Positions 32,520-41,409 of a stretch of DNA of 64,000 nucleotides are shown here, in pieces. The stretch lies in NCBI GenBank assembly GCA_016718135.1, contig JADKEF010000001.1, positions 679,001 to 743,000 on the forward strand. Reading direction: 5' to 3'. Each line of letters opens with the position of its first letter. Positions within the stretch are counted from its first letter, which is position 1. The DNA is from Acidobacteriota bacterium. Lineage in GTDB: Bacteria > Acidobacteriota > Blastocatellia > Pyrinomonadales > Pyrinomonadaceae. A program made the position numbers and the translations under genes. The notes under the pieces are model-generated. The model had not been told where the DNA came from, ran no database searches, and saw only the letters and a program-made list of their open reading frames with translations.

Positions 32520-34814
32520 ATGACGAAACGTTCGAACTTCAAAAGGCTATTGGTTCTCTGTTGGTTAGTCGCTGTTCTTGCTTTAGTTGGCACCGGGCAG
32601 ACCCCCAAGCCAACTGAAACTAGATCAGCACGCTCGCATCCCGGGCTGGTTTTGACCAAAGACGGGGTAAAACAGATCAGATCTAATTTGGGCAAAGTGC
32701 CACTTTTCGATGCTTCGTTGGCTGACATAAAGGCAGAGGTGGATTCGGAAATCCGTCTGGGGATCGTGATCCCGATCCCAAAAGACTTTTCCGGCGGATT
32801 TACTCATGAGCGGCACAAACGAAACTACCTGATGCTTGAAAAAGCGGGGGTTCTGTATCAGATCTTAGACGACAAAAAGTATGGCGTTTATGTGCGGGAC
32901 ATGCTGCTGGCGTATGCCAGATTGTATCCGACATTGCCACTGCATCCGCAGACCCGTTCTTATTCGAGGGGCAAGCTTTTCTGGCAGACGCTTAATGATG
33001 CTAATTGGCTGGTTTCTGCCAGTCAGGCTTATGACTGTGTTTACGAATTTATCTCGCCCGCTGATCGCGTTGTCATCGAGAAGGACTTGTTCCGGCCTTT
33101 TGCAGATTTTCTTTCCATTGGTTCTCCGCAGTTTTTCAATAGAGTTCACAATCATTCGACTTGGGGAAACGTCGCGGTTGGGATGATCGCTCTGGTGATG
33201 GATGATGCTGAGCTTTTAGATCGGGCATTAAATGGTTTGAAAGAAGATGGTTTGACTGCAGGGATGAAAGATAACGATGGAGGTTTGATAAAGAAAGAAG
33301 GGCAAAAGACCGGATTTCTCGCAAATGTCGACGAACCATTCTCGCCCGACGGTTATTACAACGAGGGCCCATATTACCAGCGATATGCGATGTATCCATT
33401 TTTAGTATTTGCCCAATCGCTGCAGAACAAAAGGCCGGACCTGAAGATCTTCGAACATAAGAACGGCATCTTACTCAAGGCGGTAAATGCGTTGCTAAAT
33501 CTAACTAAATCGGACGGGGAGTTCTTTGCGTTGAACGACAGCCAGAAAGGCATGTCGATCTATTCCAGAGAGTTGGTGTCGGCGGTAAATATCGCATATT
33601 TGTTCGGCCGCAGAGATCCTGCGCTATTGTCGATCGCCCGCAAACAAGGCCGTGTGCAATTGGACAACTCAGGAATGGCCGTTGCCCTTGGGATCAAAAG
33701 CGGACTGGAAAAGCCGTTCGAAAAGAGATCCATCGATCTGTCCGACGGGCCGGATGGCAAACAAGGCGGCGTCGCTGTTATTCGAAACAAAAAGAACGAT
33801 GACGAACTTGCCTTGGTATTGAAATACACGTCACACGGCTCGAGCCATGGCCATTATGACAAGCTGTCGTTCTCGTATTACAACAATGGCGAAGAAGTCT
33901 TGCAAGACTATGGATTGTCCCGTTTCGTTAACATCGAACAAAAAGGGGGCGGGAACTATCTAAAGGAAAACACGACCTGGGCAAAGCAGACGATCGCCCA
34001 CAATACGATAGTCCAGAACGAGACGTCACACTTTGGCGGGGATTTTGACACGGGCAGTAAGTATCATTCAGATCGATATCTATTCGATGTCTCGGATCCA
34101 AAGGTGCAGATCATCAGTGCCATAGAAAATAACGCCTATCCTGGCACCAGATTTCAACGCACGATGGCAATGATCGAGGAAGATAGTTTCGAAAAGCCTT
34201 TTCTGCTGGACATAATCCAATTAGACTCGAAAACGCCGAATCAATACGATTTGCCATTCTACTATTTCGGCCAGATCAAGTCGGCGAACTTTAAGTATGA
34301 ATCAGCCAAAGCTCTCGAGCCTTTGGGCAAAGCAAATGGATATCAGCACTTATGGAAAGAGGGCAACGCGATCTTTGGAACTGAGAACGCAAAGATCTCG
34401 TGGCTGAATAAAGGCAGTTACTACACGTTGACCTCCGCCACACAGGCTGGTGACGAAGCAATGTTTGTGAGGCTTGGAGCGAATGACCCGGAATTCAACT
34501 TAAGGCGAGACCCGGGAATTATCTTCAGAAAGAAGAATGTTCAAAAAGCGACTTTCGTCTCCGTTCTCGAAACCCACGGCAGCTATAATCCGGTAACCGA
34601 AGCTTCCAGGAATTCGTACAGCAGTATCGATTCCCTGAAGATAGTTTTCGAGGACGAACATTACATCGCCGTCGAGATGAAGAACAAGGCGGGTGTCACC
34701 AGCCTATTCGTCCTTTCGACAAAGGATGACAGGCCAACGCAAAGACATAATATCGAGATCAGTGGCCGACCATACAACTGGGCCGGGCCGTATTACAGGC
34801 CAGCCCTTAAGTGA
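32520..34814 (+). CDS. Secreted heparinase II/III-family polysaccharide lyase (alginate-lyase-like)
   Basis: 764-aa exported lyase. A signal peptide (about 1-28) precedes an alpha-toroid (about 50-370), which includes the catalytic-type NRVHNHSTWGNVAVG and GYYNEGPYYQRYA motifs. A C-terminal heparinase-type beta-sandwich follows (about 400-760), containing TSHGSSHGHYDKLSFSYY and NTIVQNETS. This two-domain order and the NHST motif resemble PL15/PL17 alginate and heparin lyases, which cut uronic-acid polysaccharides by beta-elimination. The exact substrate is not readable. ATG 32520 is used because it yields the signal peptide. It stands alone, without a PUL or regulator nearby. Confidence 0.82.
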   Translation: MTKRSNFKRLLVLCWLVAVLALVGTGQTPKPTETRSARSHPGLVLTKDGVKQIRSNLGKVPLFDASLADIKAEVDSEIRLGIVIPIPKDFSGGFTHERHKRNYLMLEKAGVLYQILDDKKYGVYVRDMLLAYARLYPTLPLHPQTRSYSRGKLFWQTLNDANWLVSASQAYDCVYEFISPADRVVIEKDLFRPFADFLSIGSPQFFNRVHNHSTWGNVAVGMIALVMDDAELLDRALNGLKEDGLTAGMKDNDGGLIKKEGQKTGFLANVDEPFSPDGYYNEGPYYQRYAMYPFLVFAQSLQNKRPDLKIFEHKNGILLKAVNALLNLTKSDGEFFALNDSQKGMSIYSRELVSAVNIAYLFGRRDPALLSIARKQGRVQLDNSGMAVALGIKSGLEKPFEKRSIDLSDGPDGKQGGVAVIRNKKNDDELALVLKYTSHGSSHGHYDKLSFSYYNNGEEVLQDYGLSRFVNIEQKGGGNYLKENTTWAKQTIAHNTIVQNETSHFGGDFDTGSKYHSDRYLFDVSDPKVQIISAIENNAYPGTRFQRTMAMIEEDSFEKPFLLDIIQLDSKTPNQYDLPFYYFGQIKSANFKYESAKALEPLGKANGYQHLWKEGNAIFGTENAKISWLNKGSYYTLTSATQAGDEAMFVRLGANDPEFNLRRDPGIIFRKKNVQKATFVSVLETHGSYNPVTEASRNSYSSIDSLKIVFEDEHYIAVEMKNKAGVTSLFVLSTKDDRPTQRHNIEISGRPYNWAGPYYRPALK

Positions 34815-34859
34815 ACGACAAAGTAACTGTGACCTGCCGGATCGGGAGATAGTGACGCG

Positions 34860-35120
34860 ATGGAATGTATAAGATGCGGAGCGACGGCGGTGGTTGAGGG
34901 GTCGTTGACGGAGACGTCGGGCGGTGGTGGTATTGCCTTTTCTATCTCGGCTACATCGCTTCTAAAACGTATCTTCGGCGGCGGCAACCGAAAGATCAGC
35001 GCCCGGGCATGCGTGCATTGTTCGCACATCGAACTGCTTGCCGATTTCACCGACAAAGACAAGAAACGGTTCCAGGAATTCGACGGCCCGCAGCCCGATC
35101 TGCTCGAACGAATTAACTGA
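34860..35120 (+). CDS. Small zinc-ribbon-like protein
   Basis: 86-aa cytoplasmic protein with two Cys pairs, CIRC near the N-terminus and CVHC at about residue 52. They are separated by a Gly/Ser-rich stretch and an FGGGNRKISARA segment. This is the layout of small zinc-ribbon proteins of unknown role. GGGAGA lies about 10 nt before the ATG. It is convergent with a membrane protein gene at 35160. Confidence 0.72.
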   Translation: MECIRCGATAVVEGSLTETSGGGGIAFSISATSLLKRIFGGGNRKISARACVHCSHIELLADFTDKDKKRFQEFDGPQPDLLERIN

Positions 35121-35159
35121 TAAACTGCCGGCCATCGGGGCCATTCTGATCGATCGCGA

Positions 35160-35666
35160 TCAATTTTTGTCCGCTAAAAAGCTCTGCACAAGTTTCGCCA
35201 CGATCAAAACGAGTGGAAACAGGAAGATCGAATCCCACATATAGATGTGGCCGAGTTCGCGGTCTAGGAAAAGTGGTGAGATGAACGCGAAAGACAAGCC
35301 AAGAACCGTAACAGCGGCGGGAACGGCCAGATTCTTGACTTTTGTGAGGCTTCCGGATCCCGCGTAGGCCATAAAGGCCATGAAAAGATACGTTAAAAGT
35401 CCATACGGCATGATGCCATAATCCTGATAGACGAGGATCAGTATCAATGTCATGTAAAACACGAGTATCGACCCCGGCCCAAACAATAAGATCTCGCGGA
35501 TGAGGAATTGCCATTTGTCGGCCTTTTCGCCAAACGACATTTCGTTCGCGTTCAATACCGCATCGTGGCCGCTATAGGTCATCGCAAATCTGCTTTTGTC
35601 AGGCGGAGCCTCGAAAAATGCGTTGACGGCATTCTCGATCCTGTCATCTAGTTTTGTCTTGTTCAT
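35160..35666 (-). CDS. Hypothetical four-helix membrane protein
   Basis: 168-aa protein (start ATG 35666). A cytoplasmic N-terminus (about 1-50, NAFFEAPPDKSRFAMTYSGHD) precedes four hydrophobic segments (about 57-75, 85-102, 110-130 and 140-160). No known domain. The longer in-frame start at 35753 adds a non-hydrophobic 29-residue extension and is rejected. It is followed by the convergent zinc-ribbon gene. Confidence 0.65.
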   Translation of the reverse strand: MNKTKLDDRIENAVNAFFEAPPDKSRFAMTYSGHDAVLNANEMSFGEKADKWQFLIREILLFGPGSILVFYMTLILILVYQDYGIMPYGLLTYLFMAFMAYAGSGSLTKVKNLAVPAAVTVLGLSFAFISPLFLDRELGHIYMWDSIFLFPLVLIVAKLVQSFLADKN

Positions 35667-35757
35667 GGGTGAATGTGTGGAGTAAAGTTCCCATCTATCA
35701 TTGTACAGGGCGGCAAGACCGCCATTCAACAACTTTCTCGTGGACAAGCACACGCAC

Positions 35758-35786
35758 GAAAAAAGCGGCTTCTGAAGCCGCTCTTG
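35758..35786. terminator. Bidirectional terminator
   Basis: AGCGGCTTC (35764-35772) and GAAGCCGCT (35774-35782) form a near-continuous palindrome. On the minus strand it is followed by TTTTTTCG, and on the plus strand by CTTGTTTTTG. It ends the minus-strand gene at 35811. Confidence 0.75.
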
Positions 35787-35810
35787 TTTTTGTTTATCGT
35801 TGTAGTGAAC

Positions 35811-36212
35811 TTATCTTGCTCCGTACGCACTGATCTGCGATCGGACACCGCGGCCGGTGGTTGCGGCGTCGTACCAAAGTTCGATCCTCACGATCTTTCT
35901 TGTTCCGCCTGGCAGATCGACCCAACGTGTCTGTCCGCCGGCCGGAACGCGGTCGCGGAGTTCGATCTCTTCCTGTCCGCCGTTGACGAAATGCACTACG
36001 ACTCGCTTAAAGTCGACGGCACGTTGTCCGACGCGAAATTGAAGCCGCCGAAACTCGCCTTTGCCCGCACCAACGCCGATCACATCACGTTCGCCGCGAT
36101 CCGAGACAGTGCGTGCTCCGAGAAACACACCGCCCTGAGCATTCGCACTCTCAGCCAAAGTCAAAAAACCCGCGGCTAACATCGCTACAACAAGAAAACT
36201 GCGTTTGAACAT
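35811..36212 (-). CDS. Secreted beta-sandwich protein, DUF2541-like
   Basis: 133-aa exported protein with signal peptide (about 1-25, ending SANAQ). The mature part is beta-rich, with the pattern FRRLQFRVGQRAVDFKRVVVHF, then DRVPAGGQTRWVDLPGG and RIELWYDAA. This resembles E. coli YaaI-type DUF2541 proteins. Function unknown. GGAGG lies 6 nt before the ATG, making the start secure, and a strong terminator follows. Confidence 0.72.
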   Translation of the reverse strand: MFKRSFLVVAMLAAGFLTLAESANAQGGVFLGARTVSDRGERDVIGVGAGKGEFRRLQFRVGQRAVDFKRVVVHFVNGGQEEIELRDRVPAGGQTRWVDLPGGTRKIVRIELWYDAATTGRGVRSQISAYGAR

Positions 36213-36307
36213 AAAGTTCCTCCAAAATTTAGTATGAAACTACACGCAATAAAATAACTCGCGTAGCCCTTAGACGCCAAACGCACTTACTTGGTCGAAA
36301 AATAGGT

Positions 36308-36820
36308 TCATCCGATATCGGAAGGTTTCGTGTGGTTGGAGACGCTAAGGGCCCGGAAGGTGCAGAGCATTGCGATGACCGCAAGGATGCACCGAATGTA
36401 GTTCAAATTTGCCCACCATTTCGCCGTGGTCGCGATTTCCGCGGGCGACATTGTCGGGACGTCGAATGTGAGACGCATTATGTTTGGAACGAACCACGCA
36501 AACGTCGCGGCGACTACAAAGACCGAAAGTCCACTACCGATAAGCCGCCATTTGCGATGCTGCGGAGATGTTTTGAAACCGGTCAGAAAGGTGGCGAGTG
36601 CGAAGATGCCGACAGACGGCGTGAGGAACATCCAGAACTTCGGCCCAGCCCGCAATGCGAACTGAGGATTGGCGGCGTAGAGTTCGTAATACTTGATCAC
36701 CGACTCGGGAGCTCCGCCCATCCACATCGGGATGATCACCAGCGTTTCATAAAGCCCCGCACCGACCTCGATACTCAAAACCGCGGCGAAGATCCATAGA
36801 ATTAAGGTTGAAACTTTCAT
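36308..36820 (-). CDS. DUF1772-like four-helix membrane protein
   Basis: 170-aa protein with four membrane helices (about 5-22, 60-78, 92-112 and 135-155), of the DUF1772/anthrone-oxygenase-like type seen in small respiratory or detoxification proteins. No catalytic residue can be asserted. The ATG at 36820 is supported by a perfect GGGAGG 4 nt upstream of it on the coding strand. An in-frame start at 36847 is therefore rejected. It is in the same direction as the ECF S-component upstream (75-nt gap). Confidence 0.68.
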   Translation of the reverse strand: MKVSTLILWIFAAVLSIEVGAGLYETLVIIPMWMGGAPESVIKYYELYAANPQFALRAGPKFWMFLTPSVGIFALATFLTGFKTSPQHRKWRLIGSGLSVFVVAATFAWFVPNIMRLTFDVPTMSPAEIATTAKWWANLNYIRCILAVIAMLCTFRALSVSNHTKPSDIG

Positions 36821-36895
36821 AAGCCTCCCATTTCGGTTGTTAGCCAATCTGGAAGGCGTATTTTAAGGCTGAATTAGTATCAGCGAGCCAGTAGA

Positions 36896-37450
36896 TTACT
36901 TTTTAATCTCGCGGCCGACCCACCAATTAGCTGCAAGCGAAAGAAGAACAAATTGAGCTATCGCGGCGGGAATTCCGGGCAGCATCGATGTCTGAAGATA
37001 AGTCGCGAAGGTCGTCGAGACACTGCCGATCGCAAAGATCGTCGTAAGAAACACCACACGGCCACCGATAAGCGAAATTGCGGACGAAGCGAAAGTGTTC
37101 AAGCCAAACGTCTGTCTCGCGAGACCCGCGAGAAGTCCGTACGCGGCCAATTCAACCGTCATCGCTGGCAAAACAAACACGGGCGGCATTCCTGAGAGCA
37201 GAAAACTAAGCGACGGAGCCGCCAAGCCGATCAACAAGCCCGATCGCCAGCCATAACAAAGCCCCGCCAAAACCACCGGCCAATGCATCGGAAGCAAAAC
37301 CCGCGTTGGTAGCCCCGTAGCATGTGCCAACGCCGGCAAAAGAAACGCTGCCGACGCCAAAAACGCAATTTGCATCGCAATCGCCTTTGTTTCGAAAGCA
37401 GGAAGAACGAGATTCGGCTGTGACACTGCCGCAGATTTGTTGGTTGTCAT
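36896..37450 (-). CDS. ECF transporter S-component-like membrane protein
   Basis: 184-aa hydrophobic protein with about six helices, resembling the substrate-binding (S) subunits of energy-coupling-factor vitamin transporters. The segment PMHWPVVLAGLCYGWRSG followed by SFLLSGMPPVFVLP is like the 'HxPVLLAGLxxGP...LLTGMPP' pattern common in S-components. The substrate is unknown. No EcfA or EcfT gene is in the window, which is normal for group II ECF systems that share a distant module. Confidence 0.68.
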   Translation of the reverse strand: MTTNKSAAVSQPNLVLPAFETKAIAMQIAFLASAAFLLPALAHATGLPTRVLLPMHWPVVLAGLCYGWRSGLLIGLAAPSLSFLLSGMPPVFVLPAMTVELAAYGLLAGLARQTFGLNTFASSAISLIGGRVVFLTTIFAIGSVSTTFATYLQTSMLPGIPAAIAQFVLLSLAANWWVGREIKK

Positions 37451-37469
37451 TGGAGTAGTTTAGCTTGTA

Positions 37470-37496
37470 GGACCGCAGGCCGCCAGTCTGCGGTCC
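37470..37496. repeat. REP-like palindrome, second copy
   Basis: A 27-bp near-perfect palindrome: GGACCGCAG (37470-37478), then GCCGCCAGT, then CTGCGGTCC (37488-37496). It matches the family at 22885-22931 and lies in the short gap between the ECF S-component and the phosphodiesterase gene. Confidence 0.65.
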
Positions 37497-37507
37497 GACG
37501 CGGAGCT

Positions 37508-38753
37508 TTATCTCAGCATTCCTTTCACTTTGTTTAGATCGCCGTCATTCTTTGCTGGAGTCAGTCCCAATATCCTACACATTATGTTGTAAACCTCGAT
37601 ATTTTCAAACGGTTCCGCGACAAATCCTTTTTTGAACGCCTCGCCGTGGGCAATGAATGTCGCCTGCATTGACTGAACCTGATTATCGTAACCATGAGCT
37701 CCGCGGATCTGGGCGAAGTTGTCGGAAGCCTTCTGCGTCTCGTATGCCTTTTTACGGGTAAGGAACCAGCCTTCGTCGGGCGAGCAAACGATCGGAGCAA
37801 TGCGTTTTTCCCTTGTTATAGTGAAATCGAGCGGGAATTTCTGCCCGCTGCCAACAGCGTGCGTGTTTGATATTCTTCAATCTATCGACGATCAAACTCT
37901 CTTGGCCCGGTTTCGGAAATATCTGCCATATCTCGCCGCTCGTTAGTATCGGTTCCGCTAGCGTTTTGTCCTCCGTATCAAAATATTCATCCATCACCAC
38001 AGCATTTCGCTGATCGACCGAAGCCATCCCGTGATCGGAAGTGATGATAATATTCACTTTTTTATCTATTCCTCGACGTTTCAAACCGTCCACAAGGCGT
38101 TTCAAAAGCTCATCGACCTCCAAGACGGCAAATCTGGTCTCTTCCGATTCCGGACCGAACTCGTGACCAACATCATCGGTGGTCGAAAAATACATCGAAT
38201 ACATCGTCGGGCGCTTTTCTCTCGGCAGATCGAGATATCCGAGAACTTTATCGACGCGCATTATGTTCGGGACTTTGCCATTATAATTGCGCCAATGCGT
38301 CGGAGCCTCGCCGGCGATGGTTGTTTCACTCCCCACAAAGAAATAACTCGCAGCAATCTGTCCCTGCTTCTCCGCGGTCACCCAAATAGGCTCGCCCCAC
38401 CACCAACGAGGATCTTCAACCTCTTTTCGCTTCGACATTGAGAAGATCTCACCGAAATCATAAATATAATTGTCCACGATGCCGTGATTCTGAGGATAAA
38501 GTCCTGTGGCCACCGTGTAATGATTCGGAAAGGTCTTCGTGGGAAAACTCGGGATCATCCATTTCGCCCGAACACCTTCTGTGGCAAGCTTCTTTATATT
38601 TGGCGGAGCATATTTATCGACATAATCGTAGCGAAACCCGTCGAGCGAGATAAGTATCACTGTCGGGCGAAGATCATCTATCCGCTGCTGGCCGCTGATC
38701 GGTACGAACAGAAAAAATATCACAATGATGAAGCTGTGACGGATCGGTTTCAT
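37508..38753 (-). pseudogene. Type I nucleotide pyrophosphatase/phosphodiesterase (ENPP-like), one-base frameshift
   Basis: Exported alkaline-phosphatase-superfamily phosphodiesterase (NPP type, cleaving nucleotide or lipid phosphodiesters). The main frame has a signal peptide (about 1-21), the metal-site motif ILISLDGFR, the nucleophile-Thr region FPTKTFPNHYTVATGLYPQNHGI, TTDDVGHEFGP and ITSDHGM, and runs to IPARFHYNKGK. Removing one base from the T run at 37805-37809 restores RIAPIVCSPDEGWFLT, then GAHGYDNQVQSMQATFIAHG, and a stop at 37508-37510. That is a normal NPP C-terminus. It is probably an assembly indel. Confidence 0.87.
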
Positions 38754-38838
38754 AGGTATTCGAGATAGCGAAGTTTACGTTTGTGGTCTATTATATTCCG
38801 CAAGCAGTACATACCAAATCAAACGAGGGAGATTCGAC

Positions 38839-39609
38839 ATGAAACGTGTAAATTCCAGCTTAACTTTAGCCATTTGCTTTGGAGCATTGATGTTTGCGGG
38901 ACTCGCATGCAGCGGCAGCTTTTCGACGGGCGACAATGCGGTAAACTCTACGCCCGCCAATACCGCAAATACCAACACCACAAAAACAGAATCAAAGCCC
39001 GCACCGCCGAAAGATATCGCAGGCGAATACAACGCGAAGGGAACCAACCCAGACAACACCGGAACTTACGAAGCGAGTTTGCTGGTGACAAAGCGCGATG
39101 ACGTTTACCAGTTCTCGTGGGATTCAAAAGGCAATAAGTACGATGGGGTCGGGGTAATGACCGATAGCGCGGTCGCTGTTGCATACACCGACGGTGACAA
39201 CGGGAAGGGCTGTGGAGTTGTATTGTACAAGATCAATAGCGACGGTTCGCTCGACGGCAAGTCAGGATACTGGGGCGTCAACACAATGGAGACCGAAAAA
39301 GCCACACGCAAATCCGGCTCCGATCTCGAAGGCGAATACGAGATCACCGGCAAGAATCCGGAAGGAAAAGAATACAAAGGCACGCTTGAAGTAACTAAAG
39401 AAGGCCAGGGATATGTCTTTGAGTGGAATGCCGGAAACACATTCGAAGGCTTCGGCATCCGCGCCGGGAATCTAGTTGCCGTTGGCATCGGCGGCAAACA
39501 ATGCGCCTTCGTCGGCTACGACGTCAAACCCGACGGAACTCTCGACGGAAAGTGGGGAAGCCGCACTTCGAAGGTCCTGGGCACAGAAGTAGCGACGAAG
39601 AAGAAATAG
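38839..39609 (+). CDS. Lipoprotein with two tandem beta-domains, paralogue A
   Basis: 256-aa predicted lipoprotein. The signal peptide ends in the lipobox GLAC (Cys about residue 24), and a Thr/Asn/Ala linker runs to about 60. Two similar domains of about 90 residues follow, each opening with I-x-G-E/Y (IAGEYNAKGTNPDNTG and LEGEYEITGKNPEGKE), then 'Y.GTL.V', a Gly turn and a C-terminal GSLDGKSGYWG or GTLDGKWGS strand. The same two-domain pattern recurs in the next gene, a tandem duplicate. Function unknown; secreted ligand-binding is a guess. A 12-bp-stem terminator follows. Confidence 0.8.
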   Translation: MKRVNSSLTLAICFGALMFAGLACSGSFSTGDNAVNSTPANTANTNTTKTESKPAPPKDIAGEYNAKGTNPDNTGTYEASLLVTKRDDVYQFSWDSKGNKYDGVGVMTDSAVAVAYTDGDNGKGCGVVLYKINSDGSLDGKSGYWGVNTMETEKATRKSGSDLEGEYEITGKNPEGKEYKGTLEVTKEGQGYVFEWNAGNTFEGFGIRAGNLVAVGIGGKQCAFVGYDVKPDGTLDGKWGSRTSKVLGTEVATKKK

Positions 39610-39636
39610 GCCGGAAGATATTTAGGCTGGACTAAC

Positions 39637-39682
39637 CGAATTGCACGAATTGGAGGATCCGACTCGTGCAATTCGTGTTTTT
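39637..39682 (+). terminator. Strong terminator between the two paralogous lipoprotein genes
   Basis: CGAATTGCACGA (39637-39648) pairs perfectly with TCGTGCAATTCG (39664-39675), 12 bp with a 15-nt loop. TGTTTTTCG follows. It separates the two duplicated genes into different transcripts. Confidence 0.85.
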
Positions 39683-39710
39683 CGTGGCGAGATTGTTTAT
39701 TCTGCTAATG

Positions 39711-40457
39711 ATGCATCCCAAGAAGTACCTAGTCTTTTTCTCCGCTGTCATAGTTTTCGTAACGGGCTGCGGCGGCCCCGCCGAACGTATCAGGGAAACT
39801 GCCGCCAAATCTCCAACACCTCCACCGGCGCCGACCGAACGTGAGATATCAGGAGCATTTAACATAAATGGTGCAGGTGAAAATGGCAGCGAACCGTACA
39901 CTGGCCTTTTGAATATTGTTCCTCAGGGCGATGTGTATGGTTTTCGCTGGTCGACAACAAAAGGCAGTCGAGTCGGTGTTGGAGTGCAGAGCGGCAGTGC
40001 TACTGCCGCAAGTTTTGCTTCCACCGGCGGCGGAAAAGGTTGTGGCGTGGTCTTATTCAAAATAGCGAGCGACGGCTCGCTCGACGGAAAGATCGCCTAC
40101 TGGGGCGAAGAGAGAGCGGGAGTCATAAAGGCAACACGGACCGAAGGCAGGAGTTTTGTTGGCAAATACTCAATCGTCGGCAACATTCCCGAGGGATTAA
40201 CGGCATTCGCGGGTAAAATGACGATCACGAAGGATGGACAGGGCTACGCGATCGATTGGCTGCAAGATTACGAACAGAGAAAGGACGAACAATTTGTGGC
40301 ATTCGGAATATGGAGAGGCAGCGTAGCCGCGGCAAGCTTCGGCGGCCGGCAGTGTAGCTTTGCAATCTACGATATTCAATCCAACGGCAATCTCGAAGGC
40401 AACTGGGGCGGGCAGAAGGCGGTCACTTTTGGAACGGAGACAGCAAAGAGGCAATAG
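39711..40457 (+). CDS. Lipoprotein with two tandem beta-domains, paralogue B
   Basis: 248-aa lipoprotein (lipobox VTGC near residue 18) that is a diverged copy of the gene just upstream. The same features recur: REISGAFNINGAGENGSE, GKGCGVVLFKIASDGSLDG followed by IAYWGEE (compare GKGCGVVLYKINSDGSLDG and SGYWGVN in paralogue A), and a closing GNLEGNWGG. ATG 39711 gives the cleanest signal peptide; ATGs at 39708 and 39666 are in frame. Its 3' end overlaps the convergent cupin gene by 35 bp. Confidence 0.78.
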   Translation: MHPKKYLVFFSAVIVFVTGCGGPAERIRETAAKSPTPPPAPTEREISGAFNINGAGENGSEPYTGLLNIVPQGDVYGFRWSTTKGSRVGVGVQSGSATAASFASTGGGKGCGVVLFKIASDGSLDGKIAYWGEERAGVIKATRTEGRSFVGKYSIVGNIPEGLTAFAGKMTITKDGQGYAIDWLQDYEQRKDEQFVAFGIWRGSVAAASFGGRQCSFAIYDIQSNGNLEGNWGGQKAVTFGTETAKRQ

Positions 40458-41112
40458 ATAGATCGTTGGTTGGGTTCGTGGTGAGAGAAAAACGTTGACC
40501 GTTGAACTCGCGATCAGGATTCACGATGTCATTCGGTAGCGACATCTCGTGCTCGACCCAAGTTTCGTGCTCAGCGGGCATCGTTACTTCTAACACCTCA
40601 GCTACCGCTGTACATTCCAGAACTCGGTGCCGAATCTCAGGCGGCTGAACGACGCAATCCCCTGTTTCTAGCCAGAATGGCGGGCCTTGATCTTGGTAAA
40701 CAACCTTGATGCGGCCTTTTAGACAGTAGATCATTTGGAAATCTACTTTGTGATAATGAACGTAATCCGCGACAGGCCCCTCGTCAGCCAGACGTATGTG
40801 CGAAGCAATTGCTTTGCCGCCCAAACGCCCCGGAATGAGATCGCGATATTCCATCCCGGCCCTGCCGGTGACCCAGTCAGAACCACCTGCGGTATTGGGT
40901 GGTTGAACGTTCGGTTGAGACAGCTTGAGTCTTATCGTTTCACGATGAAGGGAATCGCTCGTTAAACCACCCGCTGTCGCAGATGGTTCTGACATGAGAG
41001 CCTCGCGTGGCGAATCGGCCGGGAAAATCATGTCGAGACGATAGCCCAACTCGGTGTACTTTTGTATAGCCTCGTCGAGGTCGCCGCAAAGAATTATAGT
41101 TGAATCGGACAT
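40423..41112 (-). CDS. Cupin-domain protein
   Basis: 229-aa cytoplasmic protein with a C-terminal cupin barrel (about 100-200). The histidines and Gln in DYVHYHKVDFQMIYCLKG and the second cupin box in LETGDCVVQPPEIRHRVLE are consistent with metal binding. The N-terminal about 90 residues (GDLDEAIQKYTELGYRLDMIFPADSP) look like part of a glyoxalase/VOC-type helix-strand unit. This resembles bacterial 'cupin domain' dioxygenase-like proteins, but no reaction can be assigned. It follows the 96-aa ORF (6-nt gap) in an operon with an alpha/beta-hydrolase. Tail-to-tail overlap with paralogue B. Confidence 0.75.
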   Translation of the reverse strand: MSDSTIILCGDLDEAIQKYTELGYRLDMIFPADSPREALMSEPSATAGGLTSDSLHRETIRLKLSQPNVQPPNTAGGSDWVTGRAGMEYRDLIPGRLGGKAIASHIRLADEGPVADYVHYHKVDFQMIYCLKGRIKVVYQDQGPPFWLETGDCVVQPPEIRHRVLECTAVAEVLEVTMPAEHETWVEHEMSLPNDIVNPDREFNGQRFSLTTNPTNDLSIASLLSPFQK

Positions 41113-41118
41113 CAGGAA

Positions 41119-41409
41119 TTATTTCCAGTTCTTCCGCCAGATCGCTTTCGTTCCTTCATCAAGAAGAGAGCGGCGAAAAGGAAGATTGGTCAAGATCTTG
41201 TTCATCAAAAAGTCCCAATCGCGATAGGGCATGTCCTTTATGCTCTCAAACCTGACCATTCCATACTCAGTCTCGTCGTCGTTGCGAAAATAAACCTCGC
41301 GCGGCTCGTCCGCTCCTTCGTCAGGATGGAAGTAACGGGTCACAAAATGCCAACGCATTCGATGTTTGTCGTATTTCTTCGTCCGGTGATATGTCCATTC
41401 GTCCTTCAT
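41119..41409 (-). CDS. Small hypothetical protein coupled to the hydrolase
   Basis: 96-aa cytoplasmic protein rich in aromatic and charged residues (DEWTYHRTKKYDKHRMRWHFVTRYFHPDE). No signal peptide or known domain. Its ATG overlaps the stop of the alpha/beta-hydrolase gene (TAATG), and the cupin gene follows after 6 nt, so the three genes are probably co-translated. Confidence 0.72.
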   Translation of the reverse strand: MKDEWTYHRTKKYDKHRMRWHFVTRYFHPDEGADEPREVYFRNDDETEYGMVRFESIKDMPYRDWDFLMNKILTNLPFRRSLLDEGTKAIWRKNWK

